From NCBI RefSeq assembly GCF_003589595.1, contig NW_020653852.1:1162737-1226736 (forward strand): 64,000 bases of DNA, read 5' to 3'. This DNA is from Hyposmocoma kahamanoa (lineage: Eukaryota; Arthropoda; Insecta; Lepidoptera; Cosmopterigidae). A program made the translations under genes and the position numbers. How positions within the stretch are numbered: position 1 is the stretch's first letter; every line of letters begins with the position of its first letter. Positions 1 through 12,119 of this stretch are shown in pieces. Under the pieces are notes generated by a model. That model was not told the origin of the DNA. It worked only from the letters and a program-made list of their open reading frames with translations, and did no database searches.

Positions 1-3000
1 CGAAATGCGAGTACACGTAATTATCAACAACGGATGCGATACTACAACCGCTGTCGATAATACTGCAGTGATCGGGATCTTAAGCAACACGACGCACATC
101 ACTTTGTACCATTAGGTCATTAGAGTTAATACCAAAACATTAATGTAGACCCTGAGTCAACTACCCGATGTATCAATTTAGAAAAACAAATTATTATGAA
201 CCAGTTCTTGTCTATTCGTGTGATGGTAGGGCATCATAGTGATTGTATATGATCAGAAGGAATATTAATACAAATTGAAGACTTTTAATAGACATATTTA
301 GATTGTATTTAAATCCGTCGCGTGTTCCACGAAAAGGGAATACGAGTTGGTTGGATTCATGGTTTTAATCTGCAGGAAGTCGATAAAGAGATTGTACAGA
401 TAATCTTTTTGATATTTGAGTAGCGGAATTAGGGCACCATTCGAGAGCACTTCTTAGAAATTAGGTAGAGATTATAAACATCATGTTGTCAAGAGCGAAC
501 TGTCTATAGGTTTGAAAATTGTAATAATTCATACTTCCACCTACCAAATCCCAAATTAAATATCCACGGGAATATTTCAACGCTTAACAATAAAACAATG
601 AATGAAACGAAATAAAGAATTACAATGACATGGAACAGTAATGTAACTATCACAGAGTAAGCATATGTACAAGGCAAAGGTACCAATGTTCAAGGACAGT
701 AATTTAAGAGCTGGAAAGTGTGCAACCAAAGAATAATCTCCTAATGGAAGTGTTTTAATAAACTACAATACACGTCAATAAAACAATAATAAACATATAT
801 ACATACATCATTAGAATGTATATTAAATTACATGCTTACACAGATAGGAAATAAACGAAGACAATGGACAGAAAACACCAGACTAAGGAGTTAAGAAATC
901 AAGGCGTTTGAAGGAATCAAGAGAAATATACATATATTCAAGTTACAGCCTTGATCTTAGCAGAAGTCAAAACTATAGCTATCACTTCATGGTTCAAAAG
1001 TAAACTAGTAATTTCTAGAATTGTTTTGAAAAGCACAAAGTAAATATACGCCAACGGCTCAAGTTCAAGTATTGTGTACAGTGGCAATGTCGCATCTAAA
1101 CGAGCTTCCATTGTATTTACATTTTGAGAGTTGGTCTGCAATATAGACTGTATGGTACTTATGCTAATGTCTGAAAAGTTAAAGATACGACGACACTGGC
1201 ATTAATATCAAAGTCTAGATAGATGCCAAGATACTAATCACTTCGTCTCGCGACCTTACGTTCTGAGGAGAATTGTGAAAAACAAAGAAGCAAGTACGTT
1301 AATGAAATTGTCGTATGGGAAGCTGAGTACGTAAATTCTTGTGCAAATGGCTACGTTACAATTGAAACATTGAATTCAGAAATTGTTTTTGCATTGGTTA
1401 CTCTTTGTAAATGAAATTATTTTTTCGACGGTTCGACTGTTTTGTTTCTTCTTTATGTTTTTTATGATACTTATATGAAATGTTGCTGTGTCGCTCAGAG
1501 TTTTAAATCGCAAAGATTTGGGGGCATTGACACTGCGCCCATTGCCCTGAGATATAAGTTGACAATTTCACTAGCCCCCTTACCTTTCAAAAATAATGCT
1601 CACATTACTGCTTGGGGGCAGAAATAGGTAAGGTGGCTATTACTACCCTCGACGAGCTCTTTCACTATTACTATGACATTTGTGAACTGATTTCGATGAT
1701 TCTTTTTTTTTGGAAATGGGGCATCTCAATAGTGGACATATTCAAATTGAAAGAAAATATTCCACCTCTAAGGGCGACAAATTAGAGGACGATTTCGGTA
1801 AATTGGATTTCACGCACTTTCCGGTAACCGATTTTAATAAGACTTGGCTTTCGATATGACTAATATAGACACAAACTTTAGAGATCGGTTTTCAAATAAA
1901 AAAAATGTAATTGTCTTATTTAGGAACGCTGTAGTGTGAACCGTGACCATGAACCCGTAAAGAGCTCGTACCGATGGTTTGAAAAAACAAACCAAGGTTT
2001 AGTACCCACCTCTTATATTCAACAAAACAGTATCGTTATATGTAAAGGCAGCTTTTTCATTTACTTACATTAAATTAAAATCAATCCTAAAACAATAGTG
2101 AGCGTTCTCAATACCTTAAAAACATTTCGGAGTATTAATTAAAATACGGCAAGCAAGGCTTTTACAATATCGTTTTCATAAAACGACAATTAGTTCAAAT
2201 TAAACTTGAAGTTAATTTGGCGATATGAAAAGTAATGAAGAGGTCATTGAACTTTGATTCAAGTGAGATGGTATAGGCGAAAAGTAAAATTTAATGAGAA
2301 AAGTTTGCAAGGCAAGATAATCGAAAACCTGGTGATGTTATGCGTAGAAAGTATTTTGGAGAGGCGAGGCGCGGCAGCACCGTGCGTCGGTATCGGCGGG
2401 TGCCAGCTGCCGTGTGGTTTCCCAGCCGTTCACCCGCATCCTTCTGAAGAGGCTTTTTAATATTTATTACCTGTTGCGAATTAACGAATTCCGTCAGGTG
2501 TTCTCGAGGTAGTACTACAAATAAATCAAACTGTGTTGCCTGTCTCAGAATGAGTCTAAAACCGAAACAGAATTATGTTTTAGTTACGCAATGCTTGAAC
2601 GGATTAAGCTCTAAAAATGTAACATTTTGATGTAGAGTCAAACGTACACAACGCCACACCCCGCTCTGCAATTACATTAATTATCGAAATAGATCAAAAC
2701 TTTCTCGTTTATGATATGAATAAATCAACGGAGGTGCTTGTGTTCTCGTATAAACGTTGCAACTAAACGAAACTCAAAACGCCATTAGCACTGTGGAAAC
2801 GCAAGTGTGCCAAAGCGGTAATAACTTAGCAGAAACTACCTCTGCAGTAATCTAAGCTCCTTATGTACGACTTAATAGAGCCCTTGGATTGATTCGATTA
2901 TAAATATCATCAGATTATAGGTATCCATACAAATGGGGCAACCTATATCGGTCATGCATTGTACCAAGTTTTGTCTGCATAAAGGACACTTAGGGCGTAT

Positions 3001-3280
3001 CGCCTCTGCACCAAATCATGTACATATTGCTGTATAATGTTAGATCCGAAAAGTAAAGAAACATATAATGTTTGTGTCTATAAAAGATATGCAATGAACA
3101 TAAAAAATAAACCTCGTGTTTTTCAATAAATTATAGCCGACAATAAATCGAATGGCATCAGTAAACCGCCACCGATAGCTGCTAGATGCAGTAGAAAAAT
3201 GTTTTCAAATGAGGGAACAAAGTGTTGTGTTTGTGAAATTAGCATTTTAAACGGCCACCGTGAGCCATGCTGTGGGTTAC
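1..3280. other. Upstream flank, no gene recognised
   Basis: AT-rich sequence in front of the promoter island. Open frames here are short and have neither a convincing protein pattern nor flanking splice signals. The only recognisable item is one copy of a dispersed repeat near 1.93-2.0 kb. A small GC-richer patch around 2360-2440 shows no promoter motif that I can defend. Confidence 0.5.
1925..2000 (+). repeat. Dispersed CCTGTAAAG-type repeat, copy 1
   Basis: Contains AACCGTGACCATG followed by a diverged CCCGTAAAGAGCTCG and then GTTTGAAAAAACAAAC, in the same order as the fuller copy near 38.76 kb. Three other copies lie at 25.1 kb, 36.9 kb and 38.7 kb. I recognise the core as a common interspersed repeat of lepidopteran genomes, but I cannot give its formal family name from sequence alone. 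This is the most degraded copy: the GAAACGTCGG part is changed to GTACCGATGG. Confidence 0.6.
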
Positions 3281-3289
3281 GGTTAAGCG

Positions 3290-3560
3290 GCCACGGCTCG
3301 AGTTCGGGTGTTGCGGATAGAGCGGAGCGGCGGTCATTAGACGGCGACCGGTCGGACCGGTCCTCGGGGAGCCGAGTGAGATATGGCCAGCGCGGCCCCA
3401 GCGCCGGACGACGTGATCTCGCACCGGGCGTCAGAGCGCGAGTGCGCGGCGGGGGAGCGCGGGCGCTTGCGCGGCGCGGGGCAGGGGCGAACAGCTGAGC
3501 GCGCGGGTATATTGACAGCACTCCGCACGTTGTCGACCAGTCAGTAGGTTCGCTGTCACC
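3290..3560 (+). promoter_or_regulatory. CpG-rich promoter island
   Basis: A roughly 270-bp block that is far richer in G, C and CpG than the surrounding AT-rich DNA. It holds strings such as CGGACCGGTCC and GCGCGGGGCAGGGGCG. It sits directly upstream of, and overlaps, a TATA/initiator pair and the first exon. Open frames on both strands across it are a by-product of GC richness and are not called as genes. The position suggests the regulated promoter region of the plus-strand gene. Confidence 0.65.
3508..3545 (+). promoter_or_regulatory. Core promoter: TATA box and TCAGT initiator
   Basis: TATATT at 3508-3513 lies about 30-35 bp upstream of TCAGT at 3541-3545, whose A at 3543 would be +1. 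Both the spacing and the initiator match the arthropod RNA polymerase II consensus (TCAKT). No perfect downstream promoter element is visible near +28. The motif pair inside a CpG island, just before a coding exon, makes this the best promoter in the window. Confidence 0.65.
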
Positions 3561-3623
3561 GCGGAGTGCGAACGTAGCCGCATCCACTAGTTAGCTGTGA
3601 TCTTACGACGACTTCAATTGATT

Positions 3624-3653
3624 ATGCCACGATCGCCCCGCAGTGCTAACTGA
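3624..3653 (+). promoter_or_regulatory. Upstream ORF 1 (9 codons)
   Basis: First ATG downstream of the predicted start site. It opens a 9-codon frame (MPRSPRSAN) that ends in TGA. It precedes the second upstream ORF by 25 nt. It could lower initiation at the main start, as upstream ORFs commonly do. The role is inferred from position only. Confidence 0.35.
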
Positions 3654-3678
3654 GCTGCGGTCGGGACCCGCTAAAATT

Positions 3679-3852
3679 ATGACTTTTGGATTAATCGCCG
3701 AGGAAGAAGAAAGCAGTAGATATCTCGTTCAAGAGGAGAAAGCCCTGAGGATAGTCTCCAGGTATTGGGAAGTCTCCGGAGCATCGGCTGCCGAGAGGCT
3801 TCGGCACGGAAACAAGCAGAGGCTCCTCGTAGCACCTTTTGGACTGCTATAA
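3679..3852 (+). promoter_or_regulatory. Upstream ORF 2 (57 codons), possible short peptide
   Basis: A 57-codon ATG frame in the leader, starting MTFGLIAEEEESSRYLVQ and ending RLLVAPFGLL, with the stop 101 nt before the main ATG. It has an acidic N-terminal stretch (EEEESS) and a basic middle (ERLRHGNKQR). The G/C-richer codons hold no low-complexity runs, so it looks more protein-like than chance frames in the AT-rich DNA around it. The start context (ATT before ATG) is mediocre. It may be a regulatory upstream ORF, a small peptide gene, or chance coding in a GC-rich leader. I know no family for it. Confidence 0.35.
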
Positions 3853-3953
3853 AATATTATAAACTTTTTTGAACTTGAACAAATTAGTCGTTAGTGTAAA
3901 TTAAGTGCAATAAGGTGAACTGTGTTGTGTTAACTTGCGGGGTCTCTGGATAC

Positions 3954-4085
3954 ATGAAAATGGTACCCCAACAAATTTCGGATGTGCGCTCGCTGTCGCC
4001 AACCGGCTCCTCGAACGGCTTGCCGGTGTTCGGCTCTCAGCTTGTCGACAAGAACTCATCTACGCCGTACACGGATGCCACACAG
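3954..4085 (+). CDS. First coding exon of unidentified protein (partial, N-terminus)
   Basis: The frame opens at ATG 3954 (MKMVPQQISDV...), with a second in-frame ATG at 3960. The first ATG has weak context (T at -3). The second reads AAAATGG, the favoured context, so the protein may begin MVPQQ. The exon encodes 44 residues (42 from the second ATG) and ends ...SSTPYTDATQ at a codon boundary (phase 0). The peptide is rich in Ser, Thr, Pro and Gly (RSLSPTGSSNG, KNSSTPYTD), has no signal peptide and looks disordered. Such N-termini are common in regulators with long first introns, but I do not recognise this one and name no gene. Reading through the donor would add about 49 mostly Lys-rich codons to a stop at 4232. 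That composition looks like translated intron. Confidence 0.55.
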
Positions 4086-7000
4086 GTCAGTGAAAAATTA
4101 CAAAGCCCACATATCGACAAAAACGTAAAAATAAAACCTAAGAAAAAAAGTCGAAAAACTTTTCAAAATACACACAAAATTAAAAAAAACCCGAAACTTG
4201 TGACAATTTTAAAATTTAGAAACTTAAAATAGAATATAATTTTCGCTTCGCAAAACCAAAAAATTACACAATTGTTTCTTCTAATAAAAAAAATCGATCT
4301 AAATAATTTGAAAGATTAAGAAAAAATTAAATGCGTCACATTTTTGGTGTAAAAGTTTAAGTGTAAAATGCGCAATATCAGCTGTGCTCGTATATTTATT
4401 TACTTATGTTTGTTTACTTTGATATTTAAGAAAATAACTCATAAATCCGTTACTTTACAAAAAATCTGAAATGGAATTTAAAAAAAAAACGCTTTATGAC
4501 GAAAATGTGCTTTTAAACAAAATTCTAAAATAAAATGAAAAATGAAGCGAAGTATCAAAGACCTATCCAATTAAAAGCAAAAAATAGAGAATTTCTATAA
4601 ATACTGTCTGTTTTTTAAACTTCACGGTTTTAACTAAAAAAGGTTTTAAAAAAGACGGTCGCGGCTGTGTAAGTGTAATAATAGGTCAGAATTTTCCCTT
4701 TCGCTGAAAAATGGACGGAATATTTGCCTTGCCATTGGCATTGCGAAGTTAAAGAACCCTGAAACAAAAATAGTAAAAACGCAGTCACACGTGTACTGAA
4801 TATGTTAAAAACAAAAGTGACGCGCAATATAATTTTATCACTTGAAAACCCGACACAACAATATAGGGTACAGGTTTTTATTTTGTAAACATGTTTTTAT
4901 CGATCCCTTTCAGACATTTCAAACGTAATCCGAAAACCGATGTAAACATAACCACAGGCAGAGTGATTCAATTTATCTGTATAAAGACACGTGCTTTGGT
5001 TTTCCTTGTATCGTAAAATGTACGAGTAATTACACGAGCTGAATTTTAGAATTATATTTAACTGGAAGTAACAAAAATTAAAAATTGTTATTTAGGGTTT
5101 AATAGTCTCGAAACAGTTAAGTATTCTAAAGTTAAAACAAAACTAAAGCGTTAGCTGAAAATAGGTAAATCGCAATTTAAGCGAGTTGCTGTTTAAACTC
5201 GATTAAAAAAAGAGACAAGATAAACAATAGAACGCAATACGATAATAAATGCCACGCGCTGGTAAACACGACGATAAACATTTAATCCAATGCGGAAAAA
5301 TCTTAAATTTGTATCTCGATAATTTAATGTTATTAACTGAAGAATTCCAGAACGCGAATAAGGCTTGGCCTAAATATTGCAAAGATAATCGCAAAAACGT
5401 TACTCTCTTTAAACACTGATATGATTGAACTCGATATAACAACAGCTAAACAGACACCCGGGACATAGTTATATGTGTAGTTCTAGATACTACCATCATA
5501 TTTACAGCAAGTTTATTTAGTTATTCAGTGAGCCAAACACATCATTTTGTTTACGGAACTTCGCGTTATTTAGGAGCTATTTAAGTACCTCTAAACTTTA
5601 ATAACAACAAAATAACAAACGTAATAAGAAAGCAAAACGACGGAGCACGAGAAAATAATGATTTAAATGCAATTGGTAGCAATAATATTGTTATTTTAAC
5701 AATAATAACAAGAAATAAACGAAATGATAGCAAATTATTGAGTGATAAACGCTTTGCGAATGCTCCTAGTCACGTATGTATTACCTACAGTCAAGTTACA
5801 CTGCAAAGCATAATTAAACACGCGTATATTCATGCTCGAAGATGTTATATATGAATAAATTTACAATAACGACTTCTGTGACATTTATAATTTTATAGCG
5901 GAGGAAAAAGATAACACAAGTGTCATGGTTGTAAAATAAAATGATATTAGTTAGTTAGTAGTTAGTACAAAGTTCTAGTTAGTTCACAGCTCGCGGACGC
6001 AGATTACGTGTAATGCAAGTATCGCCGAGAGCATTGACACCAATATCAATTTTTCGCATTATTGCATCAAGCGATACCGCGTGTCGATGAAGCCGTACGG
6101 TCAAAACAATCGATAAAAATAAAATAATACTTGTGATTTTATAGCGGATTCAAAAGCAAAATGCCCGTAAAATACGACATCGAACCCCGAGAGTGCATTA
6201 ACATTTCAATGTCAACTTGTAATATTTTTAGTCATCCTACGCGCGTGTGTGCGTGGCCTTTCCAGCGTGTAGTGCCCTCTGCGTGCGAGGTGTTACCATA
6301 TTGCTGCTGTATCGCTCGCACAGACTCATCCGTGTCACGCGCACAGAGTCAGCCTGTGTCACACTCGTTCGTTACTAGGAAATTATTGTAATCTTAGGTC
6401 ATTTGCGCCGGCGATTTTCATGTATCTACCGCGTTTCGTTTCAGGGAAACGCTTATTCATCATCGTTAGGTACCACCACTGTCTGTTGCAAATTTCCCTT
6501 GGTATGACTTTTGCGACCGTCTGTTGTACACAAAAATGTTTTGTAAAACAAGGAAACGATTACCAATACAATAAGTACACTACAATTGTATTACAATTGC
6601 ATTAATTAGTACAAATTAGTCATTACGAGATGATATTGGATGAAAAACTTAATTGCAACGATTTATTATGTACCTACCATTCAATCGATTGTAGTATTGA
6701 GAAATCAGTCTCATTTTGAAACAAAATTACCATTATTGACCATGTAACGTAGCTAAAAACACGTAAAAAAGGTTTACAACAAAAGATAGAATGAAATAAC
6801 GAAAAATGTTCCTGTTGCTTTATAAAAAAAAACATAATTAACTAAGGGCGGAGTTTTGGGTCATTATAGTTTGTGCGGCAAGCAAACTGCGGACTTGAGT
6901 TAGTTTTTATTTGATTTTTTGTAATGTGGAACATGTAACAAAGTCATTCGTTGCCGGGCAAGGTAAGGCAACAGTTCTCTTCGGCCAAGGTTGCCTCACG

Positions 7001-8629
7001 CCTCCGTGTGCCTTTATTGCTGCCTTGTGATTGTCCATTCTCCAAACCGATTGTTAGATTATACCATTGGTACTGAAAAACCAGCTTCACTTCATTTTAA
7101 TTTACTTCAAGCACTTCCTACAAAGAAAAGGCGCCTTGCACAAGTTTGGCGCTAACTTTTCCTTCGTGTTTGTCTACAATAACGCTGTTTTTTTTACAAC
7201 TGTTACTCACGAAACGCTTTGTTTTGGAATGTAGAGAATTCACAGAACATTCCCACTTTGAGTTACCATTCAGTCTCGCTAGGATATAACTTCAAATTGA
7301 TACCAATATAACTTTTAAGCCTCTGAGTCTGAAATTGAATTATTATACTACGGTAGCGAGACAATAAATTACCATTGAAGACTGCTGGTTACCTTTCAAA
7401 ACAATTTCGTGTTAAACCTTTCCTCGCATTAGTTTATCGTTTAAGTAAGCAAATTTATGTACCCTAATGCAGTGTTGGCAGCTCGGTGCAAATCAACATT
7501 TGATTGTAAAATACGAACCCATGTCGGCAAATGCAATTTGCTCTACACTTGTGGGTGGCGTTTTAATGGCACCATTATACCAGAGAACGGCGAATGTTGC
7601 TCAAGAAAATTACCGCTGTATATAGGTAGACAAACATTGCCTTCGTGTGTATTTACAACATAAATTAGTATATTCGTGGTTATAAAGTAAATCAACAAGT
7701 CCAAAGTTTTGTGGGAGCCGAATAATTTGTGGCAGAACTTTGGGATTTAAAGTTTAAAAACACGAAGAAAGCTTATCAAGGACTCGTGGTCGGGCCAAGG
7801 AGCGGTACGGCGTTGGTTGGTCTCGTTCAGAGTACAAGTTGCGAACTCAAACCGTGACATGTGAAAACAGAAAGTCTGCACTGCAAACAGCAATATATTT
7901 GGCCCGGCCACGTTGACGCGAACTGAAAATCGCTACGGCAAACTTCCATAATGGAACGACAAAAACAAACCATATATCTTTCACTGGAATTTTTCGCATA
8001 AGGTTTTAGTTTTGCACTATGTTTTGCAACTTAAGTTTCATTCCCTGCTAATGTTCTAACCCAATATCTGGTTTAGTTTCACGACTTGCTTGAAATGGCT
8101 TAAAATCTAAGCCGAAGGGGCAAAAGTTATAAACGGGAAGTGATCGCGCCACCCGCGTTCAATTGTACATGTTTACTCATGTATACCAAGTAACTTCATT
8201 CTTGTCGACTCCATCGACGGTTACTCCATTTAGCGATTTATGTATGCTGATTGGATCCCCGAAAAGTTCCCCAAAAGTTCCGCCCCGTCTCTTAAGGCTC
8301 ACGCTAGCTTGATTAGGTGTTTTAGTCGTAGCAACTTTATTGTACAAGTTTGATTGGAAAGTAATGTAAGGTCGTGAGGGCATAAAACTCACATTATCAC
8401 TATTTTCTTTAACTCTCTTGTTAACAATACTGTTGTTGGTTAAATCGGGGGGATGTTTTTCGGATTATCAGTTTGCGTTATAAATAACTTTCTCGTCGCT
8501 ATCTCATAATTGATTTTATTGGCTACATGATTTATATTGCAAGTTTGTTTGCGAGCCAATAGCGCCCCATCCGTGGCAACTTTGCGCCTTATCTCTTTGA
8601 TATTCCGTTGCGCACCAACATCTACCTAA

Positions 8630-8970
8630 TATAAATAGAGGTATACCTCAGGAGTGTAGCCTGTGTTCACAGTAAGATTAACTGGAGCTATTCGAGTAAT
8701 ACTCGTGTTGAACAAGAGTTTCTTTTAAATTTTTAACGAAAGAAAGTGGATTAAACGCATTGGAGGGAAAAAGAAAGGATTTTTTCCAAGTCAATAAGTG
8801 GTTAATTGTATAAAAGAACCTGTCCACAAGTTAATCGAGTAACACGATTACCGGAGTCGCAAGTGAATATCGAGGGAGGAACTTCCGTGAGCAAGAAAAG
8901 TTAGAACTCTGCTCGCCTTTAGCACTTACGACCCTACTGCGACTTTTAGCATTAGTAGAAGTAAATAAAG
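8630..8970 (+). mobile_element. Possible solo LTR or stray TATA promoter unit
   Basis: TATAAATAG at 8630-8638 is followed by a CAGT initiator-like site at 8670-8673. About 290 bp further is AATAAAG at about 8962, a polyadenylation-type signal before a T-rich stretch. This order (TATA, start site, polyA signal within about 350 bp) is what an LTR contains. I could not find convincing TG...CA ends, a target-site duplication, a primer-binding site or internal coding sequence. A chance arrangement is quite possible. Confidence 0.2.
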
Positions 8971-9741
8971 ACTTTTTAAGTTTATTATTTTGGGTGATGT
9001 GGTCATGGGGTTGAATGACATGTTACCCTGTCATCCAGTAGGATAAACAGAGAGTGAATATTTCCATTTAAAATAGAGAGGCGTCAGTATAACACGAGAG
9101 CAAAGCTATTATTATGATTTTGTAGTAGTGATGAACCAACGCGAGCGCACTCGACAGCGCTCGTTCCGTCATTGGAACCGGTTCTAATTGAACGAAATAA
9201 AAGTAAGTCTTAAAGGTCATTGCCGGTAGTGTACGCCACTGATCGGCTCCATCGGCTTCAATTCAGCCCGAATCACCGCAGACGAAATAATGATAACTAT
9301 CGATGGAGTTTCTCGTGAACATTACACTGACCTCATACAGACTTAAAATTAAGATAACTGCGGTTATCTCGTGGCGATTATTTTAATTTACCATTAAAAA
9401 TGTAGCCATCAAATTGTACAGAGCTTAAATAAATACGTTTGATAAAAAAGAGAAATTTTTCGAAAGTGTCGAGGATCGAGTGTCATCCTTTTTGAAAGGC
9501 AGTCGTAAAGTTTATCGCCTTTAGGGTTCCGCGTCAGAATGGCAAGACGGATCAATAGGGGGAACATCCAGTGATCGCACTCTATGCTTGTTTTGGTACA
9601 ACTGACGAAGGGTGGATGTTTGAAGAAATTCCTGTCTCTGTTCACTACTAAAATATGCATAATAATAATAAATTTAATGCAGTAGAGCTCCTTGCGATAG
9701 AATTCGACCAGAGAAGTGTTTCGGCCGTCAAATAATAATGT

Positions 9742-9832
9742 GAGCATTACAGCGCTTCGGTTTTGAAGGGTAAGGATGCCGGTGAAATTACAGGCAGATG
9801 AGACTTAGCAACTTATGTCTCAGTCTAATAAC
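9742..9832 (+). repeat. GGTGAAATTAC dispersed repeat, copy 1
   Basis: Reads GCATTAC..TTTTGAAG..AAGG.TGC then GGTGAAATTACAGGCA, then ACTTA.CAACTTATGT. The same blocks occur in the same order on the minus strand at the right end of the window (63.86-64.0 kb). I recognise this wording as an abundant lepidopteran interspersed repeat associated with non-LTR element 3' ends. The copy is truncated at both sides, with no coding capacity. Confidence 0.65.
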
Positions 9833-12119
9833 TTTTTGCGATTTACAGCCCTGGCATGTCGCTTACTACCAGGCGCATGACTTGTCCTGCTGATTTCAAC
9901 CTCATGATTGAACGACTTCTTTACTTTGTACCATTGTGTTCAGGGAGTAATTTGAGAAATGTATGTATGAGCCATTACGCCTTAATTTGACGATAAATTT
10001 ATTTAGGAGTCCCATGGAGTATTGTTTTGTACATGACGCGTGTTTGCAAGTGTTCACTATATTTCTCTGGAAATTTCTGTTGTCAGGTGATAATCCTGCA
10101 AAATTCATAGCGCGCTTTTAGATTGCCGAGGCTTGCATTGCCGGCAGCTTGAAAATTTACATGGCAACTACGGCGAAAACGAAAAAATAGCATCGACAAC
10201 GAGTACGAAGGCATTCAAATGATTTACGTCGGCGAGTAGCGTGACTCGGGAACGAACAGTAAATCCTTTAAATGCCAGTGAAATTAATCACCCGGCTCGA
10301 ATTTCCCCTCGGCGCGAAGTATTATCCAAATTCTCGCTTGGACTTTCAGTGTGATATTGGCCCAATCGAATTTAGGTTTTTCAATATGGCAACACAATAC
10401 AGTAGTAAATATAAAGTACATGTAGGTAAAGTTCTTTCAATTCAAAGACGTCATTCCGTTCTAATCCCTGTGGCGCTTACAGATAAATATTACTCTAGCT
10501 AACAGTGAGCCGACACATTGCGATGAAAATAAGGTTCAATCTTTGGAAAACGTGTAAAATCTCCAATTCGCATTAGACCAGTGTGATGGACTATAACCTA
10601 AACTCTCTCTTAAAGGAGACTCGTACCCAAATGATATCATCAACCTAGATGATGATGTATAAAATAGCATTTATACATTGAATAACGTGAGTTTTTGCAA
10701 AAATCAAATTTTTAATTTTAACACGACGATTATACGTGAACCAAATTATATAACAAAATATTTAACAGTTTATTAAGCAATAGCTTTTATTATAAGACAA
10801 TTATAAAATCAGGTCTCCCACCACGGATAAGAACTCTCAAAATGCCGAAGAAGTTAGGTTACATCCAAATAATTATAATAAGGCCATAGTAGGTAAATTA
10901 ATTTAACTTAAACTTGCCAGAGAATCACACTAATTACCCGGTCTCAAACTAGAGAATTACTTGTGTTGTGAGTGCTAGAGCAACGGAATTCCATCTAGTG
11001 CACTTCCCAGAACATCCAAAACCAATTTAGAAAAGTTAATTTCCAAAATGATCTCTCCGAGAATCAAAGTAACACCACCACATAACAGTGCCTGGCGTAA
11101 GTTCTAAATAAACTGGACTTGCCTGTCACCTCTATCATACTCTCAGATGGGATGGTTTTGCTGGCTATAGTTATAAATCGATCTAATTTTAATTCAATAA
11201 CGAAACCAAATCACAAAAGTGTCCATTCATTAGGTCGGGCACTGCATGACTAATTTAAATAAATTGTATTGGAAATTGAACTACGATATGAGAACGTAAC
11301 CCAAATGTAAACAGTTAAAAGTAACACGTACAATCTTATCCCTAATTGATCAGAACCCTTAACAAAATAAATAAGGGATTACCTACTTACAGAAATAAAC
11401 ATGGCGCGTGATTACGAAATTTTGAATTGGGAAAACACTTCTGTTTTTTTTAACAGTTTGCCTTCACGCGATTTAGGCCAAGAGAAATAATAACATTAAT
11501 TGTTGGTTTTGGGTATCGCTAAGGCGAATGCTCTATGTTACAAGTAATAAAAGTGTGAATACGGGAGTTTTGATTATTCTATACTCAATTTGACTTGAAA
11601 TTTATTTAATACTATTCAAGATTTAAATTATTTTTTCTAGTCGTATATATGGCGATCCATATTTAAATATATCGACTATAATCTTGGTGGGCCAGAAGTC
11701 TCTATCTCCCTAGACCTCCGGTGTTCTGGTAAGTACTTACTATGAAGTAAAGGGGTAGTTTGACATACTTTTATTATTATACATAATCCGTTATAGTTCT
11801 TAGTTGAAAATTGCGCCTTACGTCAATTATATAGCGTTTAAATTAATCGTGTACCCACGTATTTAAATTTAAATATAATTTTAAATTCAAATCAACCTTA
11901 TTCATAGGTAAGCAAATTACATTTGAAAATCGTCAAATTGTAAACACTCTTTCTTAACGCAAATTTCCCTGATGAGAGGAAGTTAGAAACGTAGATCATT
12001 TACCATAAATAATAGAAAACCTATTTTGTTGATGGGTACAACTTGAAAGAAGCTAAAGAAAATACTCCAGTAGATTTTTGTCATCCCATAGAATTTTAGG
12101 CACACTAAAATTTTAAACT

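Larger units (their letters stand above)
3543..4085 (+). other. First exon of unidentified plus-strand gene (5' UTR plus coding start)
   Basis: Predicted transcribed exon from the initiator A at 3543 to the splice donor at 4085/4086. The junction reads ACACAG then GTCAGTG, a good CAG/GT donor with G at +5. The exon carries about 410 nt of leader with two upstream ORFs, then the main coding start at 3954 or 3960. An in-frame stop TAA at 3897 closes the main frame upstream, so translation cannot begin earlier in this frame. A 5' UTR intron cannot be excluded without RNA evidence. Confidence 0.55.
4086..12119 (+). other. Probable start of a very long first intron; no exon seen
   Basis: Begins with the donor GTCAGTG. 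The sequence is AT-rich with many short homopolymer runs. I see no pair of strong acceptor and donor around a protein-like frame. A TAG/GTAAGC at 11906-11908 resembles a weak ratchet site but its pyrimidine tract is poor. Two repeat-like items lie inside (about 8.4-9.2 kb and 9.74-9.83 kb). Confidence 0.4.

Noticed and set aside
3123..3587. 154-codon minus-strand frame across the CpG island
   Set aside because: GC-rich DNA keeps several frames open at once. The predicted peptide is Arg/Pro/Ala low-complexity and lies antisense over the promoter.
9409..9747. 112-codon minus frame
   Set aside because: It overlaps the start of a dispersed repeat, and its composition is unremarkable with no recognised motifs.
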